Shown here one piece after another: positions 1-9,673 of a DNA stretch of 64,000 bases (its first letter is position 1; every line of letters starts with the position of its first letter). The notes beneath the pieces were generated by a model that was not told the DNA's origin, searched no databases, and was given only the letters and a program-made list of their open reading frames with translations. The stretch comes from an uncultured Ruminococcus sp. (GTDB lineage: Bacteria; Bacillota; Clostridia; Oscillospirales; Acutalibacteraceae), in assembly GCA_944415425.1 (NCBI GenBank), contig CALYBP010000004.1, positions 1 to 64,000 of the forward strand, read 5' to 3'. The translations under genes were made by a program, and so were the position numbers.

Positions 1-1053
1 TGAGCTGCTGCTTGAACTTGAGCTGTTGTTTGAACCTGCGTTGTTTGCCGAGCTGTTTTTAACCGGATCAACATCCTTACTTATGATTTTACCAGTTTTT
101 GCGTTAATTTCATATTCATATTCGTGTGAGGATGTGTAAAATTCAATGTCGTATACAGCAACGCCGTCGTCATAGTCAAGCTTTGTTTTTGTAAATTTAA
201 CTTGTGATGAGCTTAAACCCGCATTCTTAAGTGCAGTATTTTTTGCTGAATCAATACTTACATAAGACGAAGCAGAATTTGATTGGCTGTTGTTCTGAGA
301 GTTGTTTGTCTGATTGTTGTTTTGCTGATTATTGACTGCCTGATTGTTGCTCTGCTGGCTGTATGCTGTACTTTGACCGCTGTTTTGCGATGTGTTGTCA
401 GATGACTGATTTGTGTCTTTTTTATTATTGTCTGTTGCTTGATTAGATTTGTCGGAACTTTGCGAGTTGTTTGAAGCGGATTTTAGGGTTTCTTTACTCT
501 TACTGAATACTGTGTTTTCAGCTGCGTTAATTTCATATTCATACTTGTGAGTTGAAGTATAGAACTCAATATCATACATTGCGGTGCCGTCGTCATAATC
601 AAGTTTTGCCTTGGTGTAGGTAACATCTCCACTTTTTAAACCTGCATCAGACAAAGCAGTTTCTTTTGCTTGCTCTACTGTTATTCTGTCTGATGAAACA
701 GGTCCTTCTTCACCTGTTAAAATGTTCTCCGATGACTTTTTAACAATTGCACCGTCGGATGCCCTAACCCAGTATTCATACTCAATATCATCTGAGGTGA
801 ATTCAACATCATACACAAACTGACCTTGCTCGAACTTAAATTTTGTTTCGGTAACCTTTGCGTCGACAGGATCGACATTTGCGTCCGCAAATGCAAAATT
901 CTGAGCGTTTTCAGCACCTATTGAGGAGCTTTCGGCAACTGCACTTACAGTAAAAGCTGTTCCGAAACCGATTACTGTAAGGGCTAAAACGGCTGCTAAA
1001 ATTGTGATAACTGCTTTTTTGGGGGTTGAGAATAAATTTTTTATTTTTTTCAT
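1..1053 (-). CDS. Secreted PepSY-repeat protein (partial, C-terminus beyond window)
   Basis: The reading frame is open from an ATG at 1053 to the window edge, 351 codons without a stop. A GGGAGC ribosome binding site lies 7 bases upstream of the start. The N-terminus has a lysine-rich start and a long hydrophobic stretch (residues ~12-38), a signal peptide or anchor. Three PepSY-like units follow at about 50-110, 121-188 and 261-329. The last two share the pattern KLDYDDG..YDIEFYTS.H.YEYEIN. They are separated by a ~70-residue Asn/Gln/Ser-rich linker, and a Ser/Asn-rich tail follows. PepSY domains are known from peptidase inhibitors and envelope proteins. It lies just downstream of a two-component system in the same direction and may be its target or co-sensor (inference). 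The C-terminus is not visible. Confidence 0.85.
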   Translation of the reverse strand, partial: MKKIKNLFSTPKKAVITILAAVLALTVIGFGTAFTVSAVAESSSIGAENAQNFAFADANVDPVDAKVTETKFKFEQGQFVYDVEFTSDDIEYEYWVRASDGAIVKKSSENILTGEEGPVSSDRITVEQAKETALSDAGLKSGDVTYTKAKLDYDDGTAMYDIEFYTSTHKYEYEINAAENTVFSKSKETLKSASNNSQSSDKSNQATDNNKKDTNQSSDNTSQNSGQSTAYSQQSNNQAVNNQQNNNQTNNSQNNSQSNSASSYVSIDSAKNTALKNAGLSSSQVKFTKTKLDYDDGVAVYDIEFYTSSHEYEYEINAKTGKIISKDVDPVKNSSANNAGSNNSSSSSSSS

Positions 1054-1139
1054 GATTTTTGCTCCCTTCTTAATTTGTTGTCTTAATTTTATCCCCGAAA
1101 CATTAAAATAACATTAGAAAAAATATATTTTTAAAAATT

Positions 1140-2549
1140 TTATATATTTTTTTCAAAAATAAATGTAAATGTGCTTCCTTCACCGGGTTTGCTTTTCACT
1201 GTCAGCTCACCGCCGTGAAATTTTGCGATTTCATAAGCCATAGAAAGACCGAGTCCCGTGCCTTTTCCGCTTCTTGAATTATCTGATTGGTAAAACCTTC
1301 TGAATACATTTTTTTGATCTTCCTTTGAAATCCCGATTCCGTCGTCAGATATTTTAAACTCTATTGTATTTTTTATATTGCTCAGCTCGACCCAAATGTG
1401 CCCGTTTTCGTTGCCGTAGCGGTATGCATTGCTTATAAGGTTTTGTATAAGCCTTTCAATAAGCTTTTCGTTCGCCAGACAATAAATATTTTCCTGAATT
1501 TTATATTCAAGTGAAATACCGTTTTCCTTAATCAAAGCCATATCTTCGCAGACCGACGAGACAAGCTGTGATAAATTAATTTTTTCTTTTGAGTAATTTT
1601 CGGGCTTTCGCTCTATTCTTACACACTCAAGCATATCGTTTATGAGCTTTGACATCTTTGTCGTCTGCCTCAAAATGACCTGCAAATCCTTTTGGTATTC
1701 ATCTGCACTCCTCTTATTGTTTAAAGAAAATTCACACTGTGCCATGATTACCGAAACAGGTGTGCGCAGTTCGTGTGATACATCTGATGTAAACTGTTTT
1801 TCAGCCTCAAACGTGTCGTCAAGACGGGTAAACATATCGTTAAAATTATCAGCAAGGCGGTGTATTTCATCGTTCCCGCTGCCAAGCTCAATTCTTCTCT
1901 TTAAATCACCGCATTGTTCAATTTCCTTTGCGGTATCAGATATTTTCTGAATAGGGCGAAGGGTTCTTCGAGCGATCAAATATCCACCGACCGCACCTAA
2001 AAAAATAACAACAGGCAGAAATACCAACGTCAGCTTTGTTATGTCCGTCATTTGTGCTGTGCCCTGTTTTTCGGATACAACACCTCTGAGCCACAAGCCG
2101 TCAAGGTTTTCGTTTGTAAGCGCTCTGTCAAAAACGTAATACAGTGTTCCGTTAACTTTGACTGTCTGAACCTGCGAGTTTCTGAGCTCAAGATGAGATG
2201 TTTCCTTAGAAATCGGATTTTCTCCGTAAAGCAGGGTGGAATCCTTGTAATAGAGAGAAGTGTAAACCTCATTTACATGGTCTAAAAAGTCGTCGTCGAT
2301 TTCAAGATAACCTTTTCCGTATTCTATGAAATGATCTACATCAGCTGTTTTTTCAAGAGCTTCGTAGCTTTCAAAAAATTCGACTTCATCTATATTGTTT
2401 TCCACCGTAACAATAACGCTGTCTCGAATAGTTTTCAAAAGAATCTGTCGGCTCACAAAAAGCACGGCAAACAAGGTGAAAAGCGCCACCAATATAAGAG
2501 CTACCGTATACCACACGGTAATTTTAAAGCGAATTGATACAGATTTCAT
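1140..2549 (-). CDS. Sensor histidine kinase, HAMP type
   Basis: This 469-residue membrane kinase senses an unknown envelope signal and phosphorylates the regulator encoded directly upstream. A transmembrane helix (~9-33), an extracytoplasmic domain of about 135 residues and a second helix (~172-194) are followed by a HAMP linker. The dimerisation box SHELRTP places the phosphorylated His near residue 260. The C-terminal ATPase domain has N, G1 and G2 boxes (NAYRYG, DDGIGI, GTGLGLS). The response regulator stops 2 bases before this start, so the pair is co-transcribed and probably translationally coupled. The two-helix layout fits OmpR-family partners. The ligand cannot be read from the sequence; the neighbouring PepSY gene suggests an envelope cue. 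Confidence 0.93.
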   Translation of the reverse strand: MKSVSIRFKITVWYTVALILVALFTLFAVLFVSRQILLKTIRDSVIVTVENNIDEVEFFESYEALEKTADVDHFIEYGKGYLEIDDDFLDHVNEVYTSLYYKDSTLLYGENPISKETSHLELRNSQVQTVKVNGTLYYVFDRALTNENLDGLWLRGVVSEKQGTAQMTDITKLTLVFLPVVIFLGAVGGYLIARRTLRPIQKISDTAKEIEQCGDLKRRIELGSGNDEIHRLADNFNDMFTRLDDTFEAEKQFTSDVSHELRTPVSVIMAQCEFSLNNKRSADEYQKDLQVILRQTTKMSKLINDMLECVRIERKPENYSKEKINLSQLVSSVCEDMALIKENGISLEYKIQENIYCLANEKLIERLIQNLISNAYRYGNENGHIWVELSNIKNTIEFKISDDGIGISKEDQKNVFRRFYQSDNSRSGKGTGLGLSMAYEIAKFHGGELTVKSKPGEGSTFTFIFEKNI

Positions 2550-2551
2550 AG

Positions 2552-3226
2552 TTATATGCCTTTCTTTATAACATAACCTTTACCTCTGATTGTGTGTATA
2601 AGTTTTGTGCTGTGACCGCCGTCTATTTTTTTTCTCAGATAGCTTATATACACATCAACAACATTTGTTCCGCCCTCATAATCAAAATTCCAAATATGAT
2701 TTTCAATTTTTTCTCTTGAAAGCACAATTCCTTGATTGTGAAGCAGATACTCAAGGAGAGCATATTCCTTTGAAGAAAGATTTATCTCACTGTTTCCTCT
2801 TTTTACCGTGTGCGCCGAGCAGTCCATAACCAGGTCGTCTATTGACAGAATATTTGTTGTTTTCCCGAAAGATACTCTTGTTATCGCACGCAGTCGTGCC
2901 GAAAGCTCATCAAATGAAAACGGCTTTATCAGGTAATCATTTGCTCCGCTGTCAAGACCTTTTACTCTGTCAGATACGGAGTCCCTTGCCGTAAGAAAAA
3001 GTACAGGAGTATTTTTATTTGAATCCCTCAAAGATTTTAACACCTCAAATCCGTCTGCTTTCGGCATATTAATATCCAATATTACGGCGTCATAGTCGGT
3101 GTATGATAGAATATCAATGGCTTCTTTACCGTCATAACAGCTGTCAACGCTGTATCCGTCGGCAGTCAGCTTTTGTGTTATTATATAATTTAAGTCTTGT
3201 TCATCTTCAGCAATTAAAATCCGCAT
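2552..3226 (-). CDS. OmpR/PhoB-family response regulator
   Basis: This 224-residue DNA-binding regulator has an N-terminal receiver domain (~1-115) with the acidic pocket EDE near residue 7 and the phospho-acceptor Asp near 51 in VILDINMP. The conserved Thr (FLTARD) and Lys (IKPFSFDEL) are present. The C-terminal winged helix (~128-222) ends in the typical TIRGKGYVI motif. A GGAGG site precedes the ATG. It is first in a minus-strand unit with the kinase and PepSY protein. The regulon is unknown; control of the downstream PepSY gene is a reasonable inference. Confidence 0.94.
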   Translation of the reverse strand: MRILIAEDEQDLNYIITQKLTADGYSVDSCYDGKEAIDILSYTDYDAVILDINMPKADGFEVLKSLRDSNKNTPVLFLTARDSVSDRVKGLDSGANDYLIKPFSFDELSARLRAITRVSFGKTTNILSIDDLVMDCSAHTVKRGNSEINLSSKEYALLEYLLHNQGIVLSREKIENHIWNFDYEGGTNVVDVYISYLRKKIDGGHSTKLIHTIRGKGYVIKKGI

Positions 3227-3417
3227 AGTTTACCGCCTCCGTTATTTATCAAAAATTATATTCACTTACAATTTTAACACATTTACATTAAAAGTTCATT
3301 AGAAACCAAAAAAATTTCAAAAAATATGCTGTTTGCTTATAATAAATATTAATTGAAAAAAGAATTTAGATTTGAAAAATTTATTTCTTGCAGCTTTTGA
3401 TAACCGGGTAGTAAATA

Positions 3418-3446
3418 TTGATAAATTTATCATATTGTGATATAAT
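3418..3446 (+). promoter_or_regulatory. Sigma-A promoter of ruvCAB
   Basis: TTGATA (3418-3423) and TATAAT (3441-3446) are separated by exactly 17 bases. The -10 is preceded by TGA. The ruvC start codon lies 53 bases downstream. The motif shows that the open frame running back to 3418 is not coding there. Confidence 0.8.
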
Positions 3447-3498
3447 TATTAAAATTGCGTTATTATACCATTTTGTAAATATATGCGGAGGTAATATA

Positions 3499-4005
3499 TT
3501 GGTAGTGTTCGGAATTGACCCCGGTTACGCAATCGTAGGCTGGGGGGCCATAAGCTTTAAGTTAAATACCTACAAAACGCTTGGATACGGGTCTGTTCAA
3601 ACGCAGTCGAATACTGATTTTAACAAAAGACTTGAGGTTATTTACGACGAGCTTTATGAAATTTTAGAACGGTGCCGCCCCGATGCCATTGCAATCGAAA
3701 AGCTTTATTTTCAGAACAATCAAAAAACTGCGATTATGGTTGCACAGGCAAGAGGAGTGATATTGCTTGCGGCTCAAAAACAAAACATACCGATTTTTGA
3801 ATACACTCCGCTTCAGGTAAAGACAGCCGTAACAGGGTATGGAAAGGCAAAAAAACCTCAAGTTATGGAAATGACAAGACGGCTGTTAAAACTTGGTGAG
3901 GTGCCGAAACCCGACGATACCGCCGATGCGCTTGCCATTGCTATTTGTCATACGCAGGCTGCAGGCTCGGATTTAAGAAAAGCTATGTTTAGAAAGGGAA
4001 TATAA
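3499..4005 (+). CDS. ruvC: Holliday junction resolvase RuvC
   Basis: RuvC is the endonuclease that cuts Holliday junctions after RuvAB branch migration. From a TTG start at 3499 the protein is 168 residues, the usual family length. GGAGG at 3487-3491 sits 7 bases before this TTG. Upstream codons in the same frame fall inside a sigma-A promoter and are rejected. The catalytic acids are D7 (in GIDPG), E67 (in AIEKLYF), D140 and D143 (in PDDTADA), matching the E. coli quartet. The stop is one base before ruvA, so the ruvC-ruvA-ruvB genes form one transcript. Confidence 0.96.
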   Translation: MVVFGIDPGYAIVGWGAISFKLNTYKTLGYGSVQTQSNTDFNKRLEVIYDELYEILERCRPDAIAIEKLYFQNNQKTAIMVAQARGVILLAAQKQNIPIFEYTPLQVKTAVTGYGKAKKPQVMEMTRRLLKLGEVPKPDDTADALAIAICHTQAAGSDLRKAMFRKGI

Positions 4006-4006
4006 A

Positions 4007-4606
4007 ATGATTTATTCCGTAAGAGGAAAATTAATTTTTATGACATCATCGACTGCCGTAGTTGAGTGCGGTGGCGTTGGATACAACTGTCAGACAACCC
4101 TGAATACTCTCAAGACGCTGAAGCTTAATACAGAAGTTATGCTGTACACTTATCTAAACGTCAGGGAGGATGCTGTTGATCTGTTCGGATTTGCGACCAA
4201 AACTGAGCTTGACACCTTTAAGACGCTTATTTCAGTAAGCGGCGTAGGTCCCAAAGCGGGGCTTTCAGTACTTTCTGAGCTTACTCCCGAACAGGTGGCA
4301 ATGGCAATAGCTTCCGATGATATTAAGACGATAACAAGAGCGCAGGGAATAGGCAAAAAAATAGCTCAGCGTATTGTGCTTGAACTAAAGGACAAGCTTA
4401 TGAAAGCGTATAACGATAATCCGTCATCCTATTCTCAGACAAGTGTTGTAACTGCAATGAGCGGAAATATCCCAAAGGCGATAGAAGCGCTCGGTGTACT
4501 GGGATACACTCCTGCTGAGGTATCACCTGTTCTCAGCTCCCTCGACGGTTCTTTGCCCGTTGAACAGCTTATTGCGCAGACATTAAAGCAGATGGGAAGA
4601 AATTAA
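4007..4606 (+). CDS. ruvA: Holliday junction branch migration protein RuvA
   Basis: RuvA (199 residues) binds four-way junctions as a tetramer and loads the RuvB motor. The N-terminal OB fold starts MIYSVRGKL. Two helix-hairpin-helix segments follow at ~70-130, with [10 protein letters not shown] and [12 protein letters not shown] as the DNA-contacting hairpins. A flexible linker leads to the C-terminal RuvB-contact domain (~152-199, EALGVLGYT). Normal family length. It lies between ruvC and ruvB with 1-base gaps on each side. Confidence 0.96.
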   Translation: MIYSVRGKLIFMTSSTAVVECGGVGYNCQTTLNTLKTLKLNTEVMLYTYLNVREDAVDLFGFATKTELDTFKTLISVSGVGPKAGLSVLSELTPEQVAMAIASDDIKTITRAQGIGKKIAQRIVLELKDKLMKAYNDNPSSYSQTSVVTAMSGNIPKAIEALGVLGYTPAEVSPVLSSLDGSLPVEQLIAQTLKQMGRN

Positions 4607-4607
4607 A

Positions 4608-5690
4608 ATGAGTAAAATGGAATTTTCTGATGAATTTGATTTTGAAAACAGAATAATGGATGCTTCCGAGCTGCCCGAAGACTGTTCCGACGGAGATAAT
4701 CCCTTAAGGCCAAAAACTCTTGATGAATATATCGGACAGGAAAAAGTTAAGGAAAATCTTAAGGTCTTTATAGAGGCTGCAAAGCTAAGGGGCGAATCTC
4801 TCGACCACGTGCTGCTTTACGGTCCCCCCGGACTTGGTAAGACAACTTTGGCGGGAATAATCGCAAATGAGCTTGGTGTTTCCGTAAGGATTACATCAGG
4901 CCCCGCAATTGAAAAGCCCGGTGATTTGGCGGCTTTGCTTACGAATCTCAACGAAGGCGACGTGCTGTTTATTGACGAAATACACAGACTCAGCCGTTCG
5001 GTTGAGGAAATTCTCTACCCGTCAATGGAGGATTTTGCAATTGATATTATAACTGGCAAGGGTCAGATGGCGGCGTCATATCATTTGCCTTTGCCTAAAT
5101 TCACGCTTGTAGGCGCAACCACAAGAGCGGGTCAGCTTACCGCTCCTCTCCGTGACAGATTCGGAGTAGTGCTTAGACTGGAATTATATACTCCCGAGGA
5201 GCTTGCAGAAATAGTAACACGAAGCGCAGGTATACTTGGGGTAAAAATCGAGCGTGACGGCGCGCTCGAGATTGCATCTCGCTCAAGAGGAACTCCGAGA
5301 ATCGCAAACAGAATGTTAAAGCGAGTTCGCGACTTTGCTCAGGTTATGTCCGACGGAATAATAACGCTTGAGTCTGCCCGCACGGCGCTGGATAGACTGG
5401 AGATAGACGAGCTCGGACTTGACCAAAACGACAGAAGAATGTTAGAAGCCATTATTCGCTTTTACAACGGAGGTCCCGTTGGACTTGAAACTCTTGCAGC
5501 GGCAATAGGGGAAGAAGCCGTGACAATCGAAGATGTTTACGAGCCGTATCTTTTGCAGATAGGATTTTTAAGCAGAACACCGAGGGGAAGATGCATAACA
5601 GCCGAAGCGTGCAGACACCTTGGCTATGATTTCCCCAAAGGTACGGTCAACGCTTCTCCCGTTCAGCCAAACCTGTTTGACGGCAACTAA
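4608..5690 (+). CDS. ruvB: Holliday junction helicase motor RuvB
   Basis: RuvB is the hexameric AAA+ motor of branch migration. The 360 residues include Walker [10 protein letters not shown] (72-80), Walker B FIDEIH (121-126), the sensor segment GATTRAG and the arginine finger region in APLRDRFG. A winged-helix C-terminal domain ends near TPRGR. The N-terminal extension of ~30 acidic residues is common in the family. The start is one base after ruvA stops. Confidence 0.97.
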   Translation: MSKMEFSDEFDFENRIMDASELPEDCSDGDNPLRPKTLDEYIGQEKVKENLKVFIEAAKLRGESLDHVLLYGPPGLGKTTLAGIIANELGVSVRITSGPAIEKPGDLAALLTNLNEGDVLFIDEIHRLSRSVEEILYPSMEDFAIDIITGKGQMAASYHLPLPKFTLVGATTRAGQLTAPLRDRFGVVLRLELYTPEELAEIVTRSAGILGVKIERDGALEIASRSRGTPRIANRMLKRVRDFAQVMSDGIITLESARTALDRLEIDELGLDQNDRRMLEAIIRFYNGGPVGLETLAAAIGEEAVTIEDVYEPYLLQIGFLSRTPRGRCITAEACRHLGYDFPKGTVNASPVQPNLFDGN

Positions 5691-5754
5691 AACTATTAAC
5701 GGTAAAAATATAAACAAAACTTTAAACAAAATTACTATGATCGGAGGAATATTT

Positions 5755-7104
5755 ATGGGAAGACTATTCGGTACGGACGGAGCAAGGGGCGTTGCTAACT
5801 CTGAGCTTACCGCTGAGCTCGCTATGAACATAGGCAGAGCCGCAGCAATGGTACTTATAAGCGAAGAGGTTGAGCATCCCACAATTCTTATCGGAAAGGA
5901 CACAAGACTGTCGGGTGATATGCTTGAGGGAGCTTTAATTGCGGGACTTTGCTCTGTGGGAGCAAATGTTGAGCTTTTGGGTGTGGTGCCTACTCCGGCG
6001 GTTGCGTACCTTGTTGGTAAATATAACGCCGACGCGGGTATAATGATTTCTGCCTCACATAATCCTTTTGAATTCAACGGTATTAAAATTTTCAGCTCCG
6101 AGGGCTGTAAGTTGCCCGACGATCTTGAAAACCGAATTGAAGAAATTGTTCTGGACCATGTTGTGCCCTATGCGCTTGCACAAAATGGGAATATCGGCAA
6201 GGTTACAATACTTGAAAATGCGGCAGATGACTATATAGAGCATGTAGCAAACTCAATCGATTGTGATTTTGAGGGTATGGAGGTTGCGCTTGACTGTTCA
6301 AACGGCTCTTCCTCCCGCACGGCAGAAAAACTTTTCACTAAGCTCGGCGCAAAGGTTCATATGCTGTTTGATGAGCCCGACGGCGTTAACATAAATAAAG
6401 ACTGCGGTTCAACGCACATCAACAGACTTCAAAATTATGTCCGTGAACATAATCTTTGCTGCGGACTTGCGTTTGACGGTGACGCAGACAGATGCCTTGC
6501 GGTCGATGAAAACGGAAATCTCGTTGACGGAGACTATCTTATCGCAATTTGTGCAAAGGATATGAAAGATAGAGGCGTGCTTAAAAAGAACGCAGTTGTC
6601 GGTACAGTTATGACAAATATGGGATTTAATAAATTCTGTGAAGAAAACGGCATGAATTTCATTTCAACAAAGGTCGGTGACCGCTATGTTTTGGAAGCAA
6701 TGCTCAGAGAGGGATATAATATCGGCGGAGAGCAAAGCGGCCACATTATTTTCCTTGATTTTGCTACAACAGGTGACGGCGAACTTTCGGGCGCGATGGT
6801 TCTCAGCATTATGAAGCGCACGGGAGAAAAGCTTAGCAATCTTGCAAAGGTAATGCAGCGTATGCCGCAGGTTCTCATAAATGTAAATGTGAGTGCCGAG
6901 GGAAAATTTGCTTTCTATACCGACAAGGAGGTAAAATCTGAAATAAAGCGAGTAGGTGATATTCTCGGCGACCGAGGCAGAATTCTGGTTCGAGTTTCGG
7001 GAACAGAACCTCTTGTAAGAGTAATGCTTGAGGGTGAGAACCTTGAGGAAATTCAGTATCTTGCGCAGGAAGCTGCGCAGGTTGTAAGGGAAAGATTATC
7101 ATAA
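5755..7104 (+). CDS. glmM: Phosphoglucosamine mutase GlmM
   Basis: GlmM converts glucosamine-6-phosphate to glucosamine-1-phosphate for UDP-GlcNAc and peptidoglycan synthesis. The ATG at 5755 has GGAGG 7 bases upstream and gives 449 residues, the family norm. The longer frame reaching back into ruvB is not used. The phosphoserine loop ISASHNPFEFNGIK puts the active Ser at 101. The metal loop is FDGDADRC, the sugar loop GGEQSGH, and the phosphate loop RVSGTEPLVRVM near the C-terminus. It follows ruvB after 64 bases and overlaps the next gene by one base (TAATG), so it is co-transcribed with it. Confidence 0.96.
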   Translation: MGRLFGTDGARGVANSELTAELAMNIGRAAAMVLISEEVEHPTILIGKDTRLSGDMLEGALIAGLCSVGANVELLGVVPTPAVAYLVGKYNADAGIMISASHNPFEFNGIKIFSSEGCKLPDDLENRIEEIVLDHVVPYALAQNGNIGKVTILENAADDYIEHVANSIDCDFEGMEVALDCSNGSSSRTAEKLFTKLGAKVHMLFDEPDGVNINKDCGSTHINRLQNYVREHNLCCGLAFDGDADRCLAVDENGNLVDGDYLIAICAKDMKDRGVLKKNAVVGTVMTNMGFNKFCEENGMNFISTKVGDRYVLEAMLREGYNIGGEQSGHIIFLDFATTGDGELSGAMVLSIMKRTGEKLSNLAKVMQRMPQVLINVNVSAEGKFAFYTDKEVKSEIKRVGDILGDRGRILVRVSGTEPLVRVMLEGENLEEIQYLAQEAAQVVRERLS

Positions 7105-7967
7105 TGCGTTTATCTGAAAACTGGAAAGATTATGAGCTTATAGATACATCTGACGGTGAGCGCCTTGAGAGATGGGGCGACATAATACTTATTCGTCCCG
7201 ACCCTCAGATAATTTGGTCCAGCGGTAAAAAAAATCCTCTTTGGCGCAGTGCTCACGCGAGATACCACAGAAGCAGCAAGGGCGGCGGTCACTGGGAGCA
7301 GTATAAAAGAGTACCCGACCGCTGGACGATAAATTACGAAAATCTTGTGTTTAACATAAAGCCCATGGGATTTAAGCATACCGGCGTATTTCCCGAACAG
7401 GCGGTAAATTGGGACTTTGCGGCGGAAAAAATAAAATCCGAAAAAAGACCGCTTAGAATATTAAATCTTTTCGGATATACCGGCTGCGCAACGCTTTCCT
7501 GCCTTAATGCAGGTGCGTTCGTTTGTCATGTGGACGCTTCAAAAGGTATGGTTCAGTGGGCAAAAGAAAATTCTCAGTCGAGCTCTCTTGCCGAAAGACC
7601 GGTAAGGTGGCTTGTTGACGATTGTGTAAAATTTGTTCAGCGTGAAATAAGACGCGGGAACAAGTACGACGGAATCATAATGGATCCTCCCTCTTACGGT
7701 AGAGGCCCCGGAGGAGAGGTTTGGAAGCTTGAAGAACAGCTTTATCCGCTTGTGTCTTTGTGCAGACAGGTGATGTCTGACGACCCTTTATTTTTTATTC
7801 TTAATTCCTATACCACGGGACTTTCTCCTGCGGTAATGGAGTATTTGCTCGGTGTCTTGCTCAAAACCGAATTGGGCGGGAAAATATCGAGCGATGAAAT
7901 CGGCCTTAAAGTAACCGACACGGGACTTGTTTTGCCGTGCGGCTCGACTGCGATCTGGGAGAAGTAA
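7104..7967 (+). CDS. Class I SAM-dependent methyltransferase, RlmI/RlmK-like
   Basis: A 287-residue protein with a Rossmann methyltransferase core: motif I NLFGYTGCATLSCL (~130), the acidic strand end HVDASKGM, and the catalytic-type motif IIMDPPSYGRG (~195). The DPPSY loop and the GG following it are typical of enzymes that methylate cytosine or guanine in rRNA (RlmI/RlmK group). The usual PUA domain is replaced here by ~100 residues rich in Trp and Arg, which could contact RNA. The target base is not determinable. It overlaps glmM by one base and is followed 3 bases later by ecfA1. Confidence 0.8.
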   Translation: MRLSENWKDYELIDTSDGERLERWGDIILIRPDPQIIWSSGKKNPLWRSAHARYHRSSKGGGHWEQYKRVPDRWTINYENLVFNIKPMGFKHTGVFPEQAVNWDFAAEKIKSEKRPLRILNLFGYTGCATLSCLNAGAFVCHVDASKGMVQWAKENSQSSSLAERPVRWLVDDCVKFVQREIRRGNKYDGIIMDPPSYGRGPGGEVWKLEEQLYPLVSLCRQVMSDDPLFFILNSYTTGLSPAVMEYLLGVLLKTELGGKISSDEIGLKVTDTGLVLPCGSTAIWEK

Positions 7968-7970
7968 TTA

Positions 7971-8807
7971 ATGGATTTTATCTCGCTTGAGAACGTTGTG
8001 TTTTCTTACAATGAGGAACCTGATGCGCCAAAGGCTTTGGATTCGGTTTCTCTTGATATAAAAAAAGGTGAGTTCGTCGCTTTGCTCGGACATAACGGCT
8101 GCGGCAAGTCAACCGTTGCAAAACATCTTAATGCAATGCTTTTGCCCGACAGCGGCAAGGTGTTTGTTGACGGCGATGATACCTGTGACGAGGAAAAAAC
8201 TTATGAAATAAGAAAAAAAGTAGGACTTGTTTTGCAAAATCCCGACAATCAGCTTGTTGCAAGTATTGTTGAGGAAGACGTTGCTTTCGGACCGGAAAAT
8301 CTCGGAATAGATCCCAAAGAAATCCGTAAGCGTGTTGATTATGCTCTAAAGGCTGTCGGAATGTATGATTTCAGAGAGAACGCACCCTATAAACTTTCGG
8401 GCGGTCAAAAACAGCGCGTTGCCATTGCAGGGATACTTGCTATGTTTCCCGAGTGCATAGTGCTTGATGAACCGACTGCAATGCTTGACCCAAACGGTCG
8501 GGAAGAGGTTATGTCAACCCTTGTTAAGTTAAACAGGGAAAAAAATATAACAATCGTTTTAATAACACATTTTATGGACGAGGCTGTTCTTGCGGACAGA
8601 GTTGTTGTAATGGACAGCGGTAAAATTTTGACTCAGGGAACGCCTTACGATGTATTCTCACAGATTGAGCTGTTAAAAAAGCACAGACTTGATGTGCCTC
8701 AGGCAACTGAGCTTGCCTATAAGCTAAGGGGATGCGGAGTTAAATTTGACAGATTGCCCCTTAATGCTCAAGAGTGTGTAAAAATGCTTAGGGAGGTGCT
8801 TAAATGA
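7971..8807 (+). CDS. ecfA1: ECF transporter ATPase EcfA1
   Basis: This 278-residue ABC ATPase is one of the two motor subunits of the energy-coupling factor module that powers vitamin-specific S components. Walker A is GHNGCGKST (40-48), the Q-loop lies in VLQNPDNQL, the signature is LSGGQKQR, Walker B is [13 protein letters not shown] and the switch His follows in LITHFMDE. The NPDNQ and AFGPENLG segments are typical of EcfA. It overlaps ecfA2 by 4 bases (ATGA). No substrate-binding S component is in the window, so this is probably a shared group II ECF module. Confidence 0.94.
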   Translation: MDFISLENVVFSYNEEPDAPKALDSVSLDIKKGEFVALLGHNGCGKSTVAKHLNAMLLPDSGKVFVDGDDTCDEEKTYEIRKKVGLVLQNPDNQLVASIVEEDVAFGPENLGIDPKEIRKRVDYALKAVGMYDFRENAPYKLSGGQKQRVAIAGILAMFPECIVLDEPTAMLDPNGREEVMSTLVKLNREKNITIVLITHFMDEAVLADRVVVMDSGKILTQGTPYDVFSQIELLKKHRLDVPQATELAYKLRGCGVKFDRLPLNAQECVKMLREVLK

Positions 8808-9673
8808 GCAGTATCCTTGAGCTTAAAAATCTTAGCTTTGTATACGGCTTAAAGACTCCCTTTGAAAAAAAAGCGGTCGATAATGTAAGTCTTACAATAA
8901 ATAGGGGCGAATTTATTGGTGTTATCGGACATACCGGTTCAGGTAAATCTACACTTGTGCAAATGCTTAACGGACTTATAAAACCAACCGATGGACAGGT
9001 TCTTTTTGACGGTGAGGATATTTGGAAAAATCCAAAAGACATAAGAAAAATACGGTTTAAAGTCGGAATGGTGTTTCAGTATCCGGAATATCAGCTTTTT
9101 GAGGAGACCGTTTACAAGGATATAGCTTTCGGCCCCTTAAATATGGGTAAAAACGCAGATGAAATTGACAACGCCGTGAGACGTGCTGCTGAGTTTACGG
9201 GACTTGGATTAAATCTTTTGCAAAAATCTCCTTTTGAGCTTTCGGGAGGCGAAAAGCGCCGTGCTGCCATTGCCGGTGTAATTGCTATGGATCCCGAGGT
9301 GCTTGTGCTTGACGAACCTACCGCCGGACTTGATCCGGTGGGCAGAGATGTTCTTTTGTCACAGATTGTTCAGTATCACAAAAACCGAAGCAATACCGTG
9401 ATTCTTGTTTCCCACAGTATGGAGGATATTGCCAGAGTGGCAGATAAAATAATTGTTATGAATAAATCGCACCTTGTGATGTTTGATAAGACCCGTGAGG
9501 TGTTTTCAAGGGGAAGGGATCTCGAAAAAATAGGGCTCAGGGTTCCTCAGGTGACAAAAATAATGCTTGAGCTTAAAGAACAAGGTTTTGAGCTACCGGA
9601 TAGCGTGCTGACGGTTGACGAGGCATTTTCCGCTTTGTCCGACCTTCTGAAAAAGGAGGGAAAGATATGGTAA
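8804..9673 (+). CDS. ecfA2: ECF transporter ATPase EcfA2
   Basis: Second ATPase of the ECF module (289 residues). Walker [11 protein letters not shown]-loop [10 protein letters not shown], signature LSGGEKRR, Walker [14 protein letters not shown] and switch His in VSHSMED are all intact. The YPEYQLFE segment distinguishes EcfA2 from EcfA1. It starts within the ecfA1 stop and overlaps ecfT by 7 bases, giving the canonical ecfA1-ecfA2-ecfT order. Confidence 0.94.
   Translation: MSSILELKNLSFVYGLKTPFEKKAVDNVSLTINRGEFIGVIGHTGSGKSTLVQMLNGLIKPTDGQVLFDGEDIWKNPKDIRKIRFKVGMVFQYPEYQLFEETVYKDIAFGPLNMGKNADEIDNAVRRAAEFTGLGLNLLQKSPFELSGGEKRRAAIAGVIAMDPEVLVLDEPTAGLDPVGRDVLLSQIVQYHKNRSNTVILVSHSMEDIARVADKIIVMNKSHLVMFDKTREVFSRGRDLEKIGLRVPQVTKIMLELKEQGFELPDSVLTVDEAFSALSDLLKKEGKIW

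Noticed and set aside
3418-3498. N-terminal extension of ruvC
   Set aside because: It would be translated from the -35 box of a consensus promoter. The TTG at 3499 has GGAGG at ideal spacing and gives the family length.
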